Under the pieces are notes generated by a model. It searched no databases. It was not told the DNA's origin and saw only the letters and a program-made list of their open reading frames with translations. DNA of 64,000 bases from the NCBI GenBank assembly GCA_024305405.1, contig JAKNDB010000079.1:2052501-2116500 (forward strand), in the 5' to 3' direction. The position numbers and the translations under genes were made by a program. Source of the DNA: Dirofilaria immitis. Taxonomy: Eukaryota; Nematoda; Chromadorea; Rhabditida; Onchocercidae. Of this stretch, positions 1 through 13,567 are shown one piece after another. Position 1 is the stretch's first letter. Every line of letters begins with the position of its first letter.

Positions 1-85
1 AATACTTTTAAATATTGCAATGAGTAATGAAGAAATATAAATCCAGGCAAAAAAAAGATAAAAATTCCAAATTTTGTTAAATAAT

Positions 86-175
86 GTTATGCGGATCATA
101 CGGATCATGTAGATCATACGGATCATGCAGATCATGCGGACTTTGCGGATCATGTGAATCATATGGATCATGCGA
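86..175. repeat. 9-bp minisatellite, GATCAT-based
   Basis: About nine to ten imperfect copies of a 9-base unit built on 'cggatcatg', with variants such as acggatcat and gtagatcat. The unit is three codons long, so one forward frame reads as a run of Asp-His tripeptides, but that frame is not part of any gene seen here. The repeat lies upstream of the chitin-binding gene. Confidence 0.75.
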
Positions 176-1352
176 ATTTATGTATATTTTGAATGGTAAA
201 CTTTCAAGAAAGAGATTATTTAAAAAATTGAAGGAAGAATGTTGAAATAAAAATTTTGAAAATATTAATGAAATTGTTTGATGAGAAAATTGAAAAGGAG
301 GAATAGTGATAGCAGTAGTAGTAGTATTGGCATGTCGTGAAATGACCTTGCGTATTTATGTTTCTGTTTGTAAAAGTCGAGATTTATATCAACTGATATG
401 TGTCTGTATATATATATATATAATTAGTTAACAAAATGATAGTGATATTATCTGTTATCTATCTGTTGCTAATCAATCTATTCATTTGATGAATTGTGAA
501 GAAAAATGAGATACAATGAACTGATATTGATAATGACTTAAATTTTGAGAGAATGCATTCATGATTTCTAGTAATATCACTTCTATTTTCTTTTTCTTTG
601 ATCTAACTTAGAAATATCACAAAAATATTTTGAAATGAACTTTTAAATTAAAAGGAATTGCTAGAAATTAGATGATGAATGATATGAATTATTTTTTCTA
701 TTAAACTAAGAAATTTCATTTCTACTTCAATTGTTAAAGGAAGGAAAAAAAGATTATCATTAACTTATCATTTTCATGATAAGACAGAGGTGAAATTTTT
801 CTTTAACATTAATAATTTCAAGAAAAATTAATTATAATATTTGCTAGCAATAGACGGAAATGAAAATGACTATATTCGACAAAGGTCATCATCGATGGGT
901 GATGTGATCTTTTGAAAATTGAAAAAGCAAAATCATAGCACATTCGATTTTGTTGCATTTTTTTTCTAAAAGAAGCCAAATATGTTTTGTAATATGTTTT
1001 CAAAAAAGAAAAAAAAGAGGAAAAATTGCTTAATCATCGAAAATTAAATATCTTTTTTTTTCCTTTTTGGTAGCAAAATTTATTTCATTTTCAAATGTTT
1101 GCCATTTTTTCTAAACTTTTAAATCAATTCCTTTATTTTGCCTTTTATAAAGAAATTCATATATATATATATATATATATAGGAATATGAAAAGTTTAAT
1201 TTTTATTATTTAATTTTATTTGTATAAAACAAAAAATTAATTAATTAAAAGGCTAATATAAATTTTATTATTTATAATTTTGATCTTAAAATAAAATTTA
1301 TTCATATGTGATTGTTAATTTGATAATTTTTAAAACTTCTAAAAAAAAAACA

Positions 1353-4300
1353 ATGGTAAATTATTACAAATTTATCATATCAATATTCCATTTATCGATT
1401 ATCGTTTGTTGCAGTCAAACGTTAAATTTACAACAGGTAATAATTAAATTGTTTTTAAAAATTAAATATATAGGAAATTTAAAATTTATTACTTATTAAA
1501 AATATTCCTTACATTTTTCTTTCGCTAATACAAATTGAATAGAATTTAAAATGAATCTCGAGGAAACTTTTTTCATATATTTTAATAATTCTTATTTTCA
1601 TAAAATTTTAATCAACATTTATATAATGAATATTAATTTTATGACGATTTAATTGTAACAATACCAAACGGGTCATTTATCATTAAATGATAAAATTTTA
1701 TTTTATTTCTCGAACTTCTTATCTTATCAATACTAGCCTTAATTCATTAGTAAATCAAAATTATATTGATAAAAGAATATTGGTTAAAATAAGGAAAAGA
1801 AGGTGGAAAAGTTAAAATTTTATTATATTTAAATTTAATAATTCTCTTCAAAAGAATATGCTTATTATACTGCATATTGAACTATATCGATAAAATTACA
1901 TAAAGTAAAATTTAATAAATTTAAACTTAATTTAAACAAACTATAAGATGATTAATTGAAGAATAATTAATGCATAATATTTATTATAAAACTTTTAAGT
2001 TTTCACTCTTCAATTATCGAGATAATGATTAAGGGATTGATAAAATTTGAGTGGAAATTGGGAGAAAATTTTATCGTTTAATGAGGACTGATAATTATTT
2101 AATGATATTTTAGTGATTGTATCATATCACTAAAATCTAAATTCATTTTTTTTCGAAAAATTTTCTCCGAAAAGTTTGTTGAAATTTAGTTTTTTTCCAG
2201 AAAAGCAATTCGTGGTATCAAAGAACATCATTCATCGCACGTCGAATAAATAATTATGATAATTTGATAAGTTACTTTTGATATAATTTAAACTTATCAA
2301 ATTTGATATTATTTAATGCAGAATATGCAAAAATTCAATTTGAAAATAATTGTATAACATAATATTTGTACCGTAGTATTTTTCTCATGTAAATTTATTA
2401 TTTTCAAGATCATCATGATTATGCAAATAATCCACAACGGATTACCTTTGAACAGATTTGTGGTGGACAAAGTTTAATTGCACTTGGTGCATGTAGTGAT
2501 ACATATATTCGTTGCTCCTATAATTCAACAAATCATTCCATATCAGCCATTCTTGATGAATGTCCGATCGGAAAGGTTCATCAAATAGAATTATAAATAA
2601 TTTATATTAATTAAATTAATTTTTAAATTTCTTTCATTTTATAAATATTAATTAAAAGATTTAAAATTTAATTTAAAATTATTATTTTGCAGATTTTTAA
2701 TGGAACAATTTGTGAAGTTGCACAAAAACATTGCATAAATAAATGGATTCAACGAATGGAAAAATTAATTTTGAAACAGAAAAACTTTTAGAAGTATTAT
2801 AAAAATATATATATATATATCTTTCATTTAATATGGCAAATATATCTCTTCTCTGAAATCTATGATATGAGAAAAAGATAAGTACATGATATTCATGCAA
2901 TATCATTTATCTTTTGTGATTAGCAATTTCTATCATTGCAGGAAAGAAATTTTTGCTATGATCGAGGACCGGGAATATATATGTTTACCAATGTTATATG
3001 CTCTCGACAAGCTTATGTATGCAAAAATTATAATGAAGGATTTGCAACAACATGTCCTTCAGGTAAGCAAAAATTTTATAAATTATATACAAGAGAAATT
3101 TCATGCAATTTTCAGGCTGGTATTACTTGAGAATTATTTTTTTTAATTTTTCATTTTATACACTTACCGTTATTTCCATTGATTGTATCACAGGAATGAT
3201 AATGTTATCACGACCATTCGGTTGTTTTGCTTATCCGCCAAGTTGTGAACAGAATAAAATTTCAATGAAACAATTTGCTCCATTAAGACAATATGCCATT
3301 GAAATGTATTGTACCGAACAATACTTAACAAAACGATATTATCGAGAAATGATATCATCAATGATGAGACCATGCACGACTTGGTGAATTTTGCTTATTT
3401 TCAAGCTAATTCTTACAATTTTTACCATTTATATTATTTTTGATAAATTATATCTTTTCAAATTTTAAACTTCTGAAATTTGATATGGCTTGAAAATTAA
3501 AATTTTATTTTATCCTTAACGAATCTTTAAAACATTTATAATTTGATGATATCTTGCCCGATCTTATAGTAATGCCCAAAATGAAATTACGACATTTCAG
3601 TTATTATGAGATGGAAATTGACGATGTATTATTGAATATTTGCATAAACAATAAATTCTATATCATTCATAATAAATATGATTGATATGTGATTAAAAAA
3701 AAAAATTAAACTAAAGAAGCGATAAAATTAATGATAATATTAGCTTCTATTGTTGTTAATGAATTTTGATTCTATGATCGAAACGATATAATAAATTACT
3801 TAAAGATATAGTAATGAAGAATGTTCAAAATTTATCATTAATTTCTATTTTTTTTTCCTAAAAATATTCCAGGTATGTTCGATGTGGTAAATTAATTAAA
3901 GATATTATTTATTGTGAAAAGGGATATATTTATGATGAAAAATTGAAAAAATGTAGGCTACGAAATACCAATGATCATTGCATAATGCCAGATTTTTGCG
4001 AGTAATTTTAATTTTAAAAATATAAATTTAAATTAAAAAAAAACGAAAGAAAGAAATAATTAAATTTTTTTGTGGTATAAAAAAGTCCCAAAAAGAATTA
4101 TAATTTTAGATATTTTTAACTTTTTTTTCCAACTATCATTTTATTTTGTAATTTTAAATAATATTAAAATTTTTACAATTTTATTATTTCTGTATACAAT
4201 ATCAGAATTATTTGTTAATTTTTAAATTCTGAAATGGTTTCTTTAAAAAAAATTTGAGTATTTTTAGAAATAGAAAATGGAAAATGGTATCGTTAGGTGC

Positions 4301-7300
4301 TTGCAGTAGACAATTCATGTATTGTCGAGGCCAAGTGCCAGAAGAATTTGTTTGTTCAAAAATTTCATCTTCTTCAATGGTCGTTGCATTCCAACTTATC
4401 AGGCTAGTAGTCAATGCTGGAAATGTCGAGAAGGCCAACAACGTCATACCATATTTCAATCATGCAATGAAGCTAGTTATCACTTAATTATTACCTTCCT
4501 ATCTCTATCTCTATTTCTAGTTCATTTGATGTAATAAATTTCATATGATCATAATAGCACATAAAAGTTGCAAGCTGAGAGAAGAGAAGTGATAGGAATA
4601 ATTTTAGTATTTCGATTTCTATATCATATCTATTCCTATTCTATTTATTATATTCAAATTCAAAATGATTAGTAAAAATGATGATTATAGAAATTTTAAA
4701 AGAATAATTAATAATTTTTAATTAATTATAAAAATTAATTTTTAGTATTCTATTTGTAAAAATGGTCATTGGGAAGATCATAGCTGTCCAAGTGGAATGA
4801 TTTATTTTGAAGACCATAAAATATGTCGATCAGATCCATCTTGTGTTCAACCATTTGTAAGTATCTAAATTGTTTTTGTTAAAATTTATTATTGCTTCTT
4901 ATAGATGTTAAAACTGTTAATTCATTATTGATCGCCTATTGATCACAAATTTTAATTTTACAAATTTCATTTTCATTTTCCTATCTTTTTATTTGCATTA
5001 TTTTTTCGATAAAATAATTTGCATAATTTATTTGATCATTTTTGGATAAAAATTAAAATTTAAAAATTTTATAAGAAATTAATTTGTGAAATTTATTAGA
5101 AATAAGTCACTGCTTCACAGCACAATTGCTCAATTACAGAAATGTAAAATAGGTCAATCGTATCGTTTAAAATGTGACGAATATTTGATTTGTTCTTGGC
5201 AAGGCATCTTCGAGCATCATTTTTGTCCACCATTTCATCGATGGGATGATCAAGAAATGCTATGCGTTCCTGATACTAATTGTTTATCGTCATCTGTTAG
5301 TTATCAAATTTGTTTGAAAAAAAAGAATTAAAATCAGATTGAAATAAATTACAAATGATATTGAAAATCGAAGAGGAATAGAACGAAAAACAAATTGGAT
5401 AAGAACAAGAGGAATTAATTAGATTAGAATAAATATAAAAAAAACAAAAAGAAACTTGATAGTATCAAAGCAAAATCATTAAAAATTAAAATTCGAGAAT
5501 ACGGAAAAGAGCAAATTATTGAAGAAATAATAAATTCGGTGAAAAGAATTTTATAATAAAATTATAAAATTTTCGTTTATAGAATGAGCCATGTAAGGAA
5601 GGTGAAATTATTGATAGTTTTGATTGTAAATATTATCATCAATGTTCTGATGGTAAATGGCATAAAATAACATGTCCAATATATCCAAGTGGTAATTATT
5701 TCCTATACTTTTTTTTTTGATTTAATCTTTAATTCTAATTTGCATAATAAATATTTTTATTAATCAATTCTCGAATAATCATTGAAATAAACTTAATTAA
5801 TTCAAACTATTAGAATCTTAATATTATAATTAACTTTACATTATAGATAATAAATTAAAAATTATAGCAGAAATTTGCACAATATGTCGCCATGATAGTA
5901 ATATCATATGGCAAAGTGAAGAAAAATGTAATGATGGTGATACGGTAGCTGATCCACAAGATTGTAGCAGTTATGCGTTATGTGTTGATAGAAGTTGGAA
6001 AAGTATACGATGTAAAGTTGGATTTTTTGGAATGAAAATTTAAAACGATGTCATTACAGTAGTAATTGTAAAGCATTCAAGCGTGCAGAATGTAGTCATG
6101 GACAAGTTAGAAATAATTTTTTTTTTTTTAAATAATAATTTGTTGATATAAAAATTAATTAGCAAAAAAAAAAGAAAAGAAATGGATAAATCGATTTAAC
6201 ATCATTGATCATTTAATAAATTGTTTGATTTAAAAAAAAAAAATATATTTTAGTATTTAGTTGGTGATATATGCAATGAATATTTGAAATGTATAGATGG
6301 CTCATGGATGATAATGAAATGTCCTTCAGGATATGTTTTTGGTAAATTATTGATTTTTTCTTAACATGCAATAATCAATAAATATATTTTTTAAATAATA
6401 TATAATGAAAAAAAAGAAATAGAAATAGAAAGAGAGAGAGAGAAAGAGAAAGTTTCTAATTTTGATTTTATTAAAATTATAATGCATAGTTATAACGATA
6501 ATCTTCTTATATAAAATAAAATAAATTGACAAGAATGGTACAATTGCAAAGATTAATTTTTATTGATTTTAAAAAATCTAAAAATAAAAAGTCAAAATTT
6601 TTTTATAATTCTACGTAAATACGTGAAATATTACGTATTGCGCCATATGTATCTACATATTCGTAGAAATATTCACGTAAATGAAATGAAATGTATAATT
6701 TATTTCTATCCAGATATAATCACAAAGAAATGCGTTATTTCGAATGATTGTATACCATCGAATAATATCTATCTAAGTTTAATAGATCATGATATTACTA
6801 GTCGATTACTTTTCCAATCAGAGATAAAATTGGAACAGAATCAACATCAACAAAAGGTAATTGAATCAATCACATTGAATGTAGAAATTCGAGAGTCAAA
6901 TTAAATCCCAATTTTAACATTTATATAAAATGTATATATGTGTAGGATAGAATTATTTATTCAAAAATAATTCAAAATGATCAATAATGTATTGATACTT
7001 TGTAGATATCATTGTATTTTATCACACTATCTGAAGGACTTTTTATCATAATTCTTATCAAATTTCTGAGTGTAATTGCAGCTTTGTCAATTTGGAAATA
7101 TCATTCGTAATGAATATGATTGCAGTCGATATTTTGAATGTATCATGAATGAATATGAAGATCGATATTGTAAGGATAATTATGAATTTAATGATGCAAC
7201 TGGACAATGCGAGAAAGAGTAAGTATCATATAGAAAATGATCATAATGATTTTGAATTATTTCTCAGCACAATTATTATTCGAAAATAATGAAATATTCG

Positions 7301-8991
7301 GATTTGTATCATTCAAATTAAAAATTAATTTTTTAAAAAAAACATTTATCAGTAAGAAGAAGAGATAATTCATTACTATTATCATTCCTTTATTGATACT
7401 TTATAGATATCATTGTGATTTATCACGTTGTCTTAATGGACGAAAAATTGAAAGTGAAATTTGTGGTCATTATTTGATATGCCTTAATGATACATGGTAT
7501 CAAAGAATATGTGAGAATAATCGACGATACGCTAATGGGCATTGTCAAAAAACATATTGCAACAGTGATAATGATGATAATGATGGTTCATTTGAATTAT
7601 TTTTATTTTTCATTCTTAATTAGAAAATTTACTTTTAAATGTTAGCAATTGAATATTTCAAAGTATTCCGATCATTAGTGCCAGTTGGTTAATTAATGCC
7701 GTTAGAGATAATATCATTATAAGCTTGACAACGGTTAATCAATATGATGTGATATGAAAATTCCCTTCTAATTATTGCATCCGTTCAAATAATTTTGAAC
7801 TTTGCAACATTTTAAGCAAAAATTTTCCTCTAGCTGAGTTTCTTGAATTTTCGCCTTATCAGAAAGGAAAAAAATAGCTCTGAGGAATTTTCAAACTTGT
7901 AGATTCAAAATTCTTACAGATTCTGAAATTAATTTTGAAATTAAAGATTTTTTTACGAGATGTTATATCCATTGAATTTATGAGAAAAAAAGGTAGAGAA
8001 TTTTGATTCATATATTTTAATTTTCTTTTTTCTTTTTACTTTTTGTACTTCCAAATAATTTCTTGCAAAAGCAAAAATCTGAAAAATTTTGGAATAAAAT
8101 TTATAGAAAAGGAAGGAAAACATTTTCAGAGATTACATCTATATCATCATTATCAATATGTAAAGAAGGTAATGTTTTGGCTGATGATGATGATATTGAT
8201 TGTAAGCGTTATTTTATCTGTAGAAATGGTCGATTTCAAGAACAATTTTGTTGGAATGGTGCATCATTTGATAAAAGGTTAATCATACCGAAATATAAAA
8301 TGTTCTTCTCATTTCTGAACTTCATTAACTTTTAAACTTTTTCTTTTCAAACTTCTACTGCAATGAAAAATTTTCCTCTATTCCATATAAATTAATATTG
8401 CTATCTTAAATAAATAAAATTTTAGCTCGGATATTGCGTACGTAGTAGTACAACATGTATATCAGAAGAAAGATGTATCAAAGGTTCTACAAAAGCTTAT
8501 AAACAAGACCGTACCGCTTATCATATCTGTAATAATGGCAAATTCGAATTACAGTTTTGTCCTTATGGCCTAATTTATATTGGTAGCAATCAAAGATGTG
8601 AAAAAGATAATAATGTTATTGATGTGATGTACGATATTTGCAAGGTTCTGGATTCCTTCTAGAAAAATTAGAACACTAAAATTTTTATTCAAAACATCGG
8701 ATATATAATATATCCTGCAAAATATGACTGTTAGATATTTTACTACTTATATCTAATAAATAGAAATAGAAGAAAGGAAAGATTGTTAATTGATTTCAGG
8801 AAAGTGATGATTCTACTGGTTACAGAGCAGATCCAACGAATTGTCAGAAATTTTACCAGTGTGTTCACGGGAAATGGGTCTCTAAAACCTGTCCAGCTAA
8901 ATTATACTGGAATGTAGAAAAAACAACATGCGATTGGTTTTATTATGGTGATGAATCATGCAAAAATTATATTACTTATGTGCCATCGTAA
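1353..8991 (+). CDS. multi-domain chitin-binding (peritrophin-A/CBM14) secreted protein, 18 exons
   Basis: Approximate exons: 1353-1436, 2409-2575, 2693-2792, 2942-3062, 3194-3383, 3873-4001, 4268-4475, 4746-4856, 5140-5295, 5583-5691, 5847-6105, 6254-6341, 6714-6856, 7082-7218, 7408-7585, 8130-8277, 8426-8644, 8800-8991; about 915 residues. Exon 1 starts at the ATG at 1353 and encodes a hydrophobic signal peptide ending near VCCS. The rest is a chain of about 13-14 six-cysteine modules with the CBM14 spacing; the last (exon 18) is the clearest, with NCQKFYQC and GKWVSKTCP. One module in exon 17 seems to lack its second Cys. The family binds chitin in extracellular matrices. A long all-CBM14 chain resembles C. 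elegans CBD-1 of the eggshell vitelline layer, but orthology is inference. Frames break by one base near 2781-2785, 4293, 4358-4362 and 6023-6028, and the exon 1/2 and 16/17 phases do not match. The 3' end of exon 7 is uncertain. The next gene converges. Confidence 0.82.
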
Positions 8992-11900
8992 AAACAAATT
9001 TTCTTTCTTTTTTTTGCAAAAATAAATTTAAAACTTTGAATTAACTTTGAAAACTTAGAAGAATTCTCAGTTTTTAACATTTTAACATCTCAATATGCGA
9101 AATTTTGGAAAAATTTCATATTTTATTTTTAATATTAACAATTAAAAATTCTTTCCATTTCAGAAATAAAAGAAATTCTTTGATTTTTTTGGGATCGTTT
9201 CTTCTCTTTTTTCTTTTTTAATAGAAATAAACAAAGAAGTAATAGATAACATAAAAAAAAATTCTCTAAGTCATGCAAACACAAAACCAATAAAAATGAG
9301 AAAAAATAGAGAATCGTGGTAATTTGAAGACAAATTGTCATTTAGGCTTCTATAATATACATGAATGCATGTAAATGGATATATTATAGTTATAAGAACA
9401 TAACATAATATAATCTAGCCGCACATGCAACATTTATAATTTGCGAATTCTCACCTTTAATGCAATTCCGACTAATGGGATATCACAGGTTCGTATGATA
9501 TATTTTACCATCCTGTACATCAATTCATAGAGACATAAAACATATTCACTTTTTTTTTTGAAAAATGTAAGAACCATATTGAATAACTTCTTTAATCCAC
9601 TCTAAGCAATTTTTAAATTCTCCCTGATATATACAACAAAACCATGTTGAAAAAGAAACTTGAATACATATACTGAGGAAGAGAGATAGGGTTTGTGGCA
9701 AAGGATGAAATAAGCTTTAACATTGGAATTTCTGATAAATTACAAATTTCTCCTCCTACATAAACAAAAATCAAATGAAACAAATGTATAGAAATGAAAA
9801 ATTATCACAGTGATTAATAAACAGTGGAAAAGTTATGTTTCGGTAATCTGAAAAGACTCTCATTCCAGGAAAACGGAACATTTTTACCGGGAAAATAAAA
9901 TGAAAAAAGATAAAAAGATAAAACAAAGAAAAGAGAAAGAAATGAAAATACCAAAGAATAATACCGGTTAGACATTGGCAGATGTGGAAAACATTACACG
10001 TAAATCTTTTTATTTCCTTATACAAGCTTCCCGTATTTGTGTGAAGCCAGTGATTAATGAACTGATCAATTAAAGTCAATCAATCAGTTGACCCGACATG
10101 TAATTAACATCTTACTGTATACATATATACATATGTATATGTAGATGATTAATTCATTTTAAATTTACATCTGCATACAGTATATATAATGAATGTACAA
10201 AATATGTTGGTTCAAATAAGATGAAGAAAAATTATACTGTAAAAGCAGTACAATTAAGCCCTGGTTTTTTCGGTAAAAAAAAATTAAAAATTGTATTTAA
10301 AAATCATAAAAAAACATGTACAAAATCGAAAAATGAAAAGGAACCCTGAAAATCACATTCGAGATGGAAATTAATAATACATACGGAAATTAATAACACA
10401 ATAATACATACATACATACATATATATATATATACCTATAGTGAGTGCTAAGGAAAAACCGAAGAAAAAAATGGAAAATTTTCAAAAATACCACTTTTTC
10501 CTACTGCTGCTGAAAAAGACAGCTATGTTGGATAAATAATGTTTTATCTTACTATAGCAATAGTTACTACTAATTTATTCAACTGAAATTATTACCTATC
10601 GCTACTACTACTGTTACTACTATTATTACTATTACTACTATTAATTATTATTATTATTATTACTGCTACCACCATTTCCTATTACTATAGGAATAATTAT
10701 AATAACTATAGCAAAGAAAATTACGAAAGAAATTTACTATCGAATAGAATAACCACTTATACTAACATCGAAATACCAAAACCATCCAGAAGTTGAATAT
10801 AGCATGTCTCCCGAAGAGGCATACGATACCAGTCATCGTCCAACCATTTATATTAGGTCACCCGTTAGTTATGTTTTTGGCAGAAACATATCGACACATA
10901 CTACATTAACAGAAAAAATGTTACAAGGGAATTCCTCTATCATATTTGGTACTTGCAGCTCGAAAAATCAATCACAGTTTGATCCAAATGTTCGAAATAT
11001 GTGTTTGTATTTCTTCATAACTAAACTTTAAAGTGCTGTAAAATAAAAAAATATTAATCCTCTTCCGTTTCTAATTCTACAAATATTTCACTCACGATAT
11101 GAATTGTAGCTGTCAATAAAATGTAACTTTATTTTCTATTCGTGAAATTAGTTCCCTTCATTTAACTATTTTAAAAATCTTCTACCTTTCCATGTCCAAG
11201 GTTATTTTATTCTTTTGCAATACCTGTATTATAGACAACAATATAATCAAGTCCAAAACGGCCAATTCTACGAAATTCTCTCTTTTCATAAGTGAACGTC
11301 AAAAGAATCCAAAACACATATACATTCATTTAGATGATTTTCATTTATGTTATAAGTTACCTACACTGGAGAATATAAAAATGATAACAAAAAGACAGCC
11401 AGTAAATAGATGTTAATAATTCTAACCATGAAAATATTGTTTTTTTTTTAATGAAAATCAAAGCTTTTCTCAAATTCTTTTCAGAAATTCAGTTTTTGAA
11501 AATTTCATTCTGAAGTCATTTCTCCTACTTCAGGATCATAATAGCATTTTTCTTCTAGCAAAAGAGAATGTAAAAAGACTGCAATCTAATATGAAAATTC
11601 AAAAACCTAACCATATAGTAAGATCCTCGAAAAAAGAAACACAACACTCAGTCTGCTCGATAAATCGAAATGATAAAATGTTGCTCGCTATCTTTAATTC
11701 CCTGAAGACGAATAAATTGCAAATCCGAATAAATACACTAAGATCAAAAAAAAATGGTAAGGCTATTTTGTATTTGTAAGATTTCTGAAAAGCTATTTTC
11801 CTTGAATTAAAGTGCCGTTTAATGTTTTCGAAAATTGCATCAAATATGATGAAAGACAGAATGGATCTAATAGACATGTAAGTTTTGCTTCGTTATAGAT

Positions 11901-13567
11901 TTTCTAAGATAAAACAGTGATGATTTAAGATGAATACCTAGTTTTTTCAAAAATGTCGGAATTTCTGCTACTATTAGTCCATAAATTTGTTTGTTCACAA
12001 ATATTAGACAATTTTGCTGGGAAAAGCCTACAATCTATGTTCAACAGATTTAGAGATATCGATATTTCTCCAAATAATATTTGTGTTCGAAGTCTATTTC
12101 TTTCTGCTTCCATTTTTCTTTATAATCCAAATAACTAGAACTTTCTCGAAGCAAATTGTTTTTTAAACTACTGTCATAGTGTCATCAAAAATGCCTATCT
12201 GAAGAGAAAAAATCGTTTCATAAAGACGACAATCTATTATTGCTAATCTACTACTAGAATTTCCAATCTAGGCAAAATTTGCACTGAACAAAAGATGTTT
12301 AACAAAAATAATCGCAGAATAAAAGGAAATGAAAAAAGTTTAGCGACAAATTGACTAGTCGATAGATAATCAGCAATTGTACAAAAGACCTATGAACAAT
12401 ATATGTATGGTTTCTAAACAACAGCAGGGAAAATAAAGTGGTGAGGATGACAGAACAATAATAATAAATAATACCCTCTTATTACTTGCCATAACAAAAG
12501 TTTTTTCCAGAATTCTTTCCAAACAAAAGGGGCAATTTATACAGTGACCGTTCGTTCTTTAATCTCGCACTACAGTGACTGATTTCAAAAAACTGAAAAA
12601 TAAATATATATAGTTAATCTGTTAAATTATTGACCTTTTATAAATTTATTTCATTGTTCTTTTCTGATCTTTAATAATATTTAAGTATATATATAATACA
12701 ACAAACTTTTATTAGAAAGTAGAGAAAGTTTTCTTTACCGTATTTTTCTTTCCCAGAAGCAAAAAAATATTTATGCCAATTTGAACTAAGTTGATGGGAA
12801 AAATAAAAACTGAGCTTCTCAAAAAATATACTAAAAACGGCAATTGAAAAGCGGAATCGTTTGGTCATATAAAGTTTATCCGATCAGTAAAAAACTATGA
12901 TTTTTGCAACGTTCAATGTTGATGCTTTATATTGAGATACATTCTCAAATTAGTATTTAACATGAGTTAATGCTTATTTTTTCCTTTATGTTTCTATTAG
13001 TAACTTACTGAGAATTAAGAAAATGATTTATAAAAAAGCAAGCTCGAGAAATTTCATTTGTGTTAAAAATATACAATAAAGCAATTAGCAATGCCATAAT
13101 AACATGTTTAACCTTAGTCACTAAAAGAAACACAAAGCAAGAAATAAGCACTAAAATAATGTTAAGTATTAATTTGCACTAATGTGAACATATAGTCTGT
13201 GCTTTATGATGTGGATTTTTATGTTATAGGAAAAAATAAATTTGTTTCTCATTGAAAAATTGTTATGTGCCATGATTCTTACTTTATAAAGACTATTTAG
13301 GTATTGTTATAATGAATTAAAGTTTCCATTCCAGAAATTGAATTTTCAAGAGTGGTTAAAATCCATTATCAATCCGTAGTTCATTTGAGACGGTTTTAAA
13401 GAGATCCAAGGCAAATGTTGAATTGAAATGGTAAGATAAATAAAATTAAATTTCCTTAAACTTAGATATTCGATTAAAAAAATGTATCTATTGAATAAGA
13501 TTTTTTTAAAATTAGACTAAAGTTAATTTATAATTTAAGATAAAAGTGGATTACACAAACCAAATTA
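8992..13567. other. intergenic or 3'-UTR DNA between convergent genes
   Basis: No supported exon was found. The ORFs here (for example 10804-11031, and opposed ones at 11925-12138) are short, lack splice or homology support, and overlap on both strands. There are simple repeats at 10403-10440 (CATA/TA) and 10601-10672. Much of this is probably 3' untranslated sequence of the two flanking genes. Confidence 0.5.
10601..10672. repeat. trinucleotide microsatellite (ACT/ATT)n
   Basis: A run of ACT, GTT and ATT triplets, starting with ctactactactgtt and ending with att repeats. It lies in noncoding DNA between the chitin-binding gene and the ataxin-1-like gene. Confidence 0.8.

Noticed and set aside
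11592..12138. Opposed ORFs on both strands
   Set aside because: Overlapping open frames on both strands with A+T-driven composition and no homology or splice signals.
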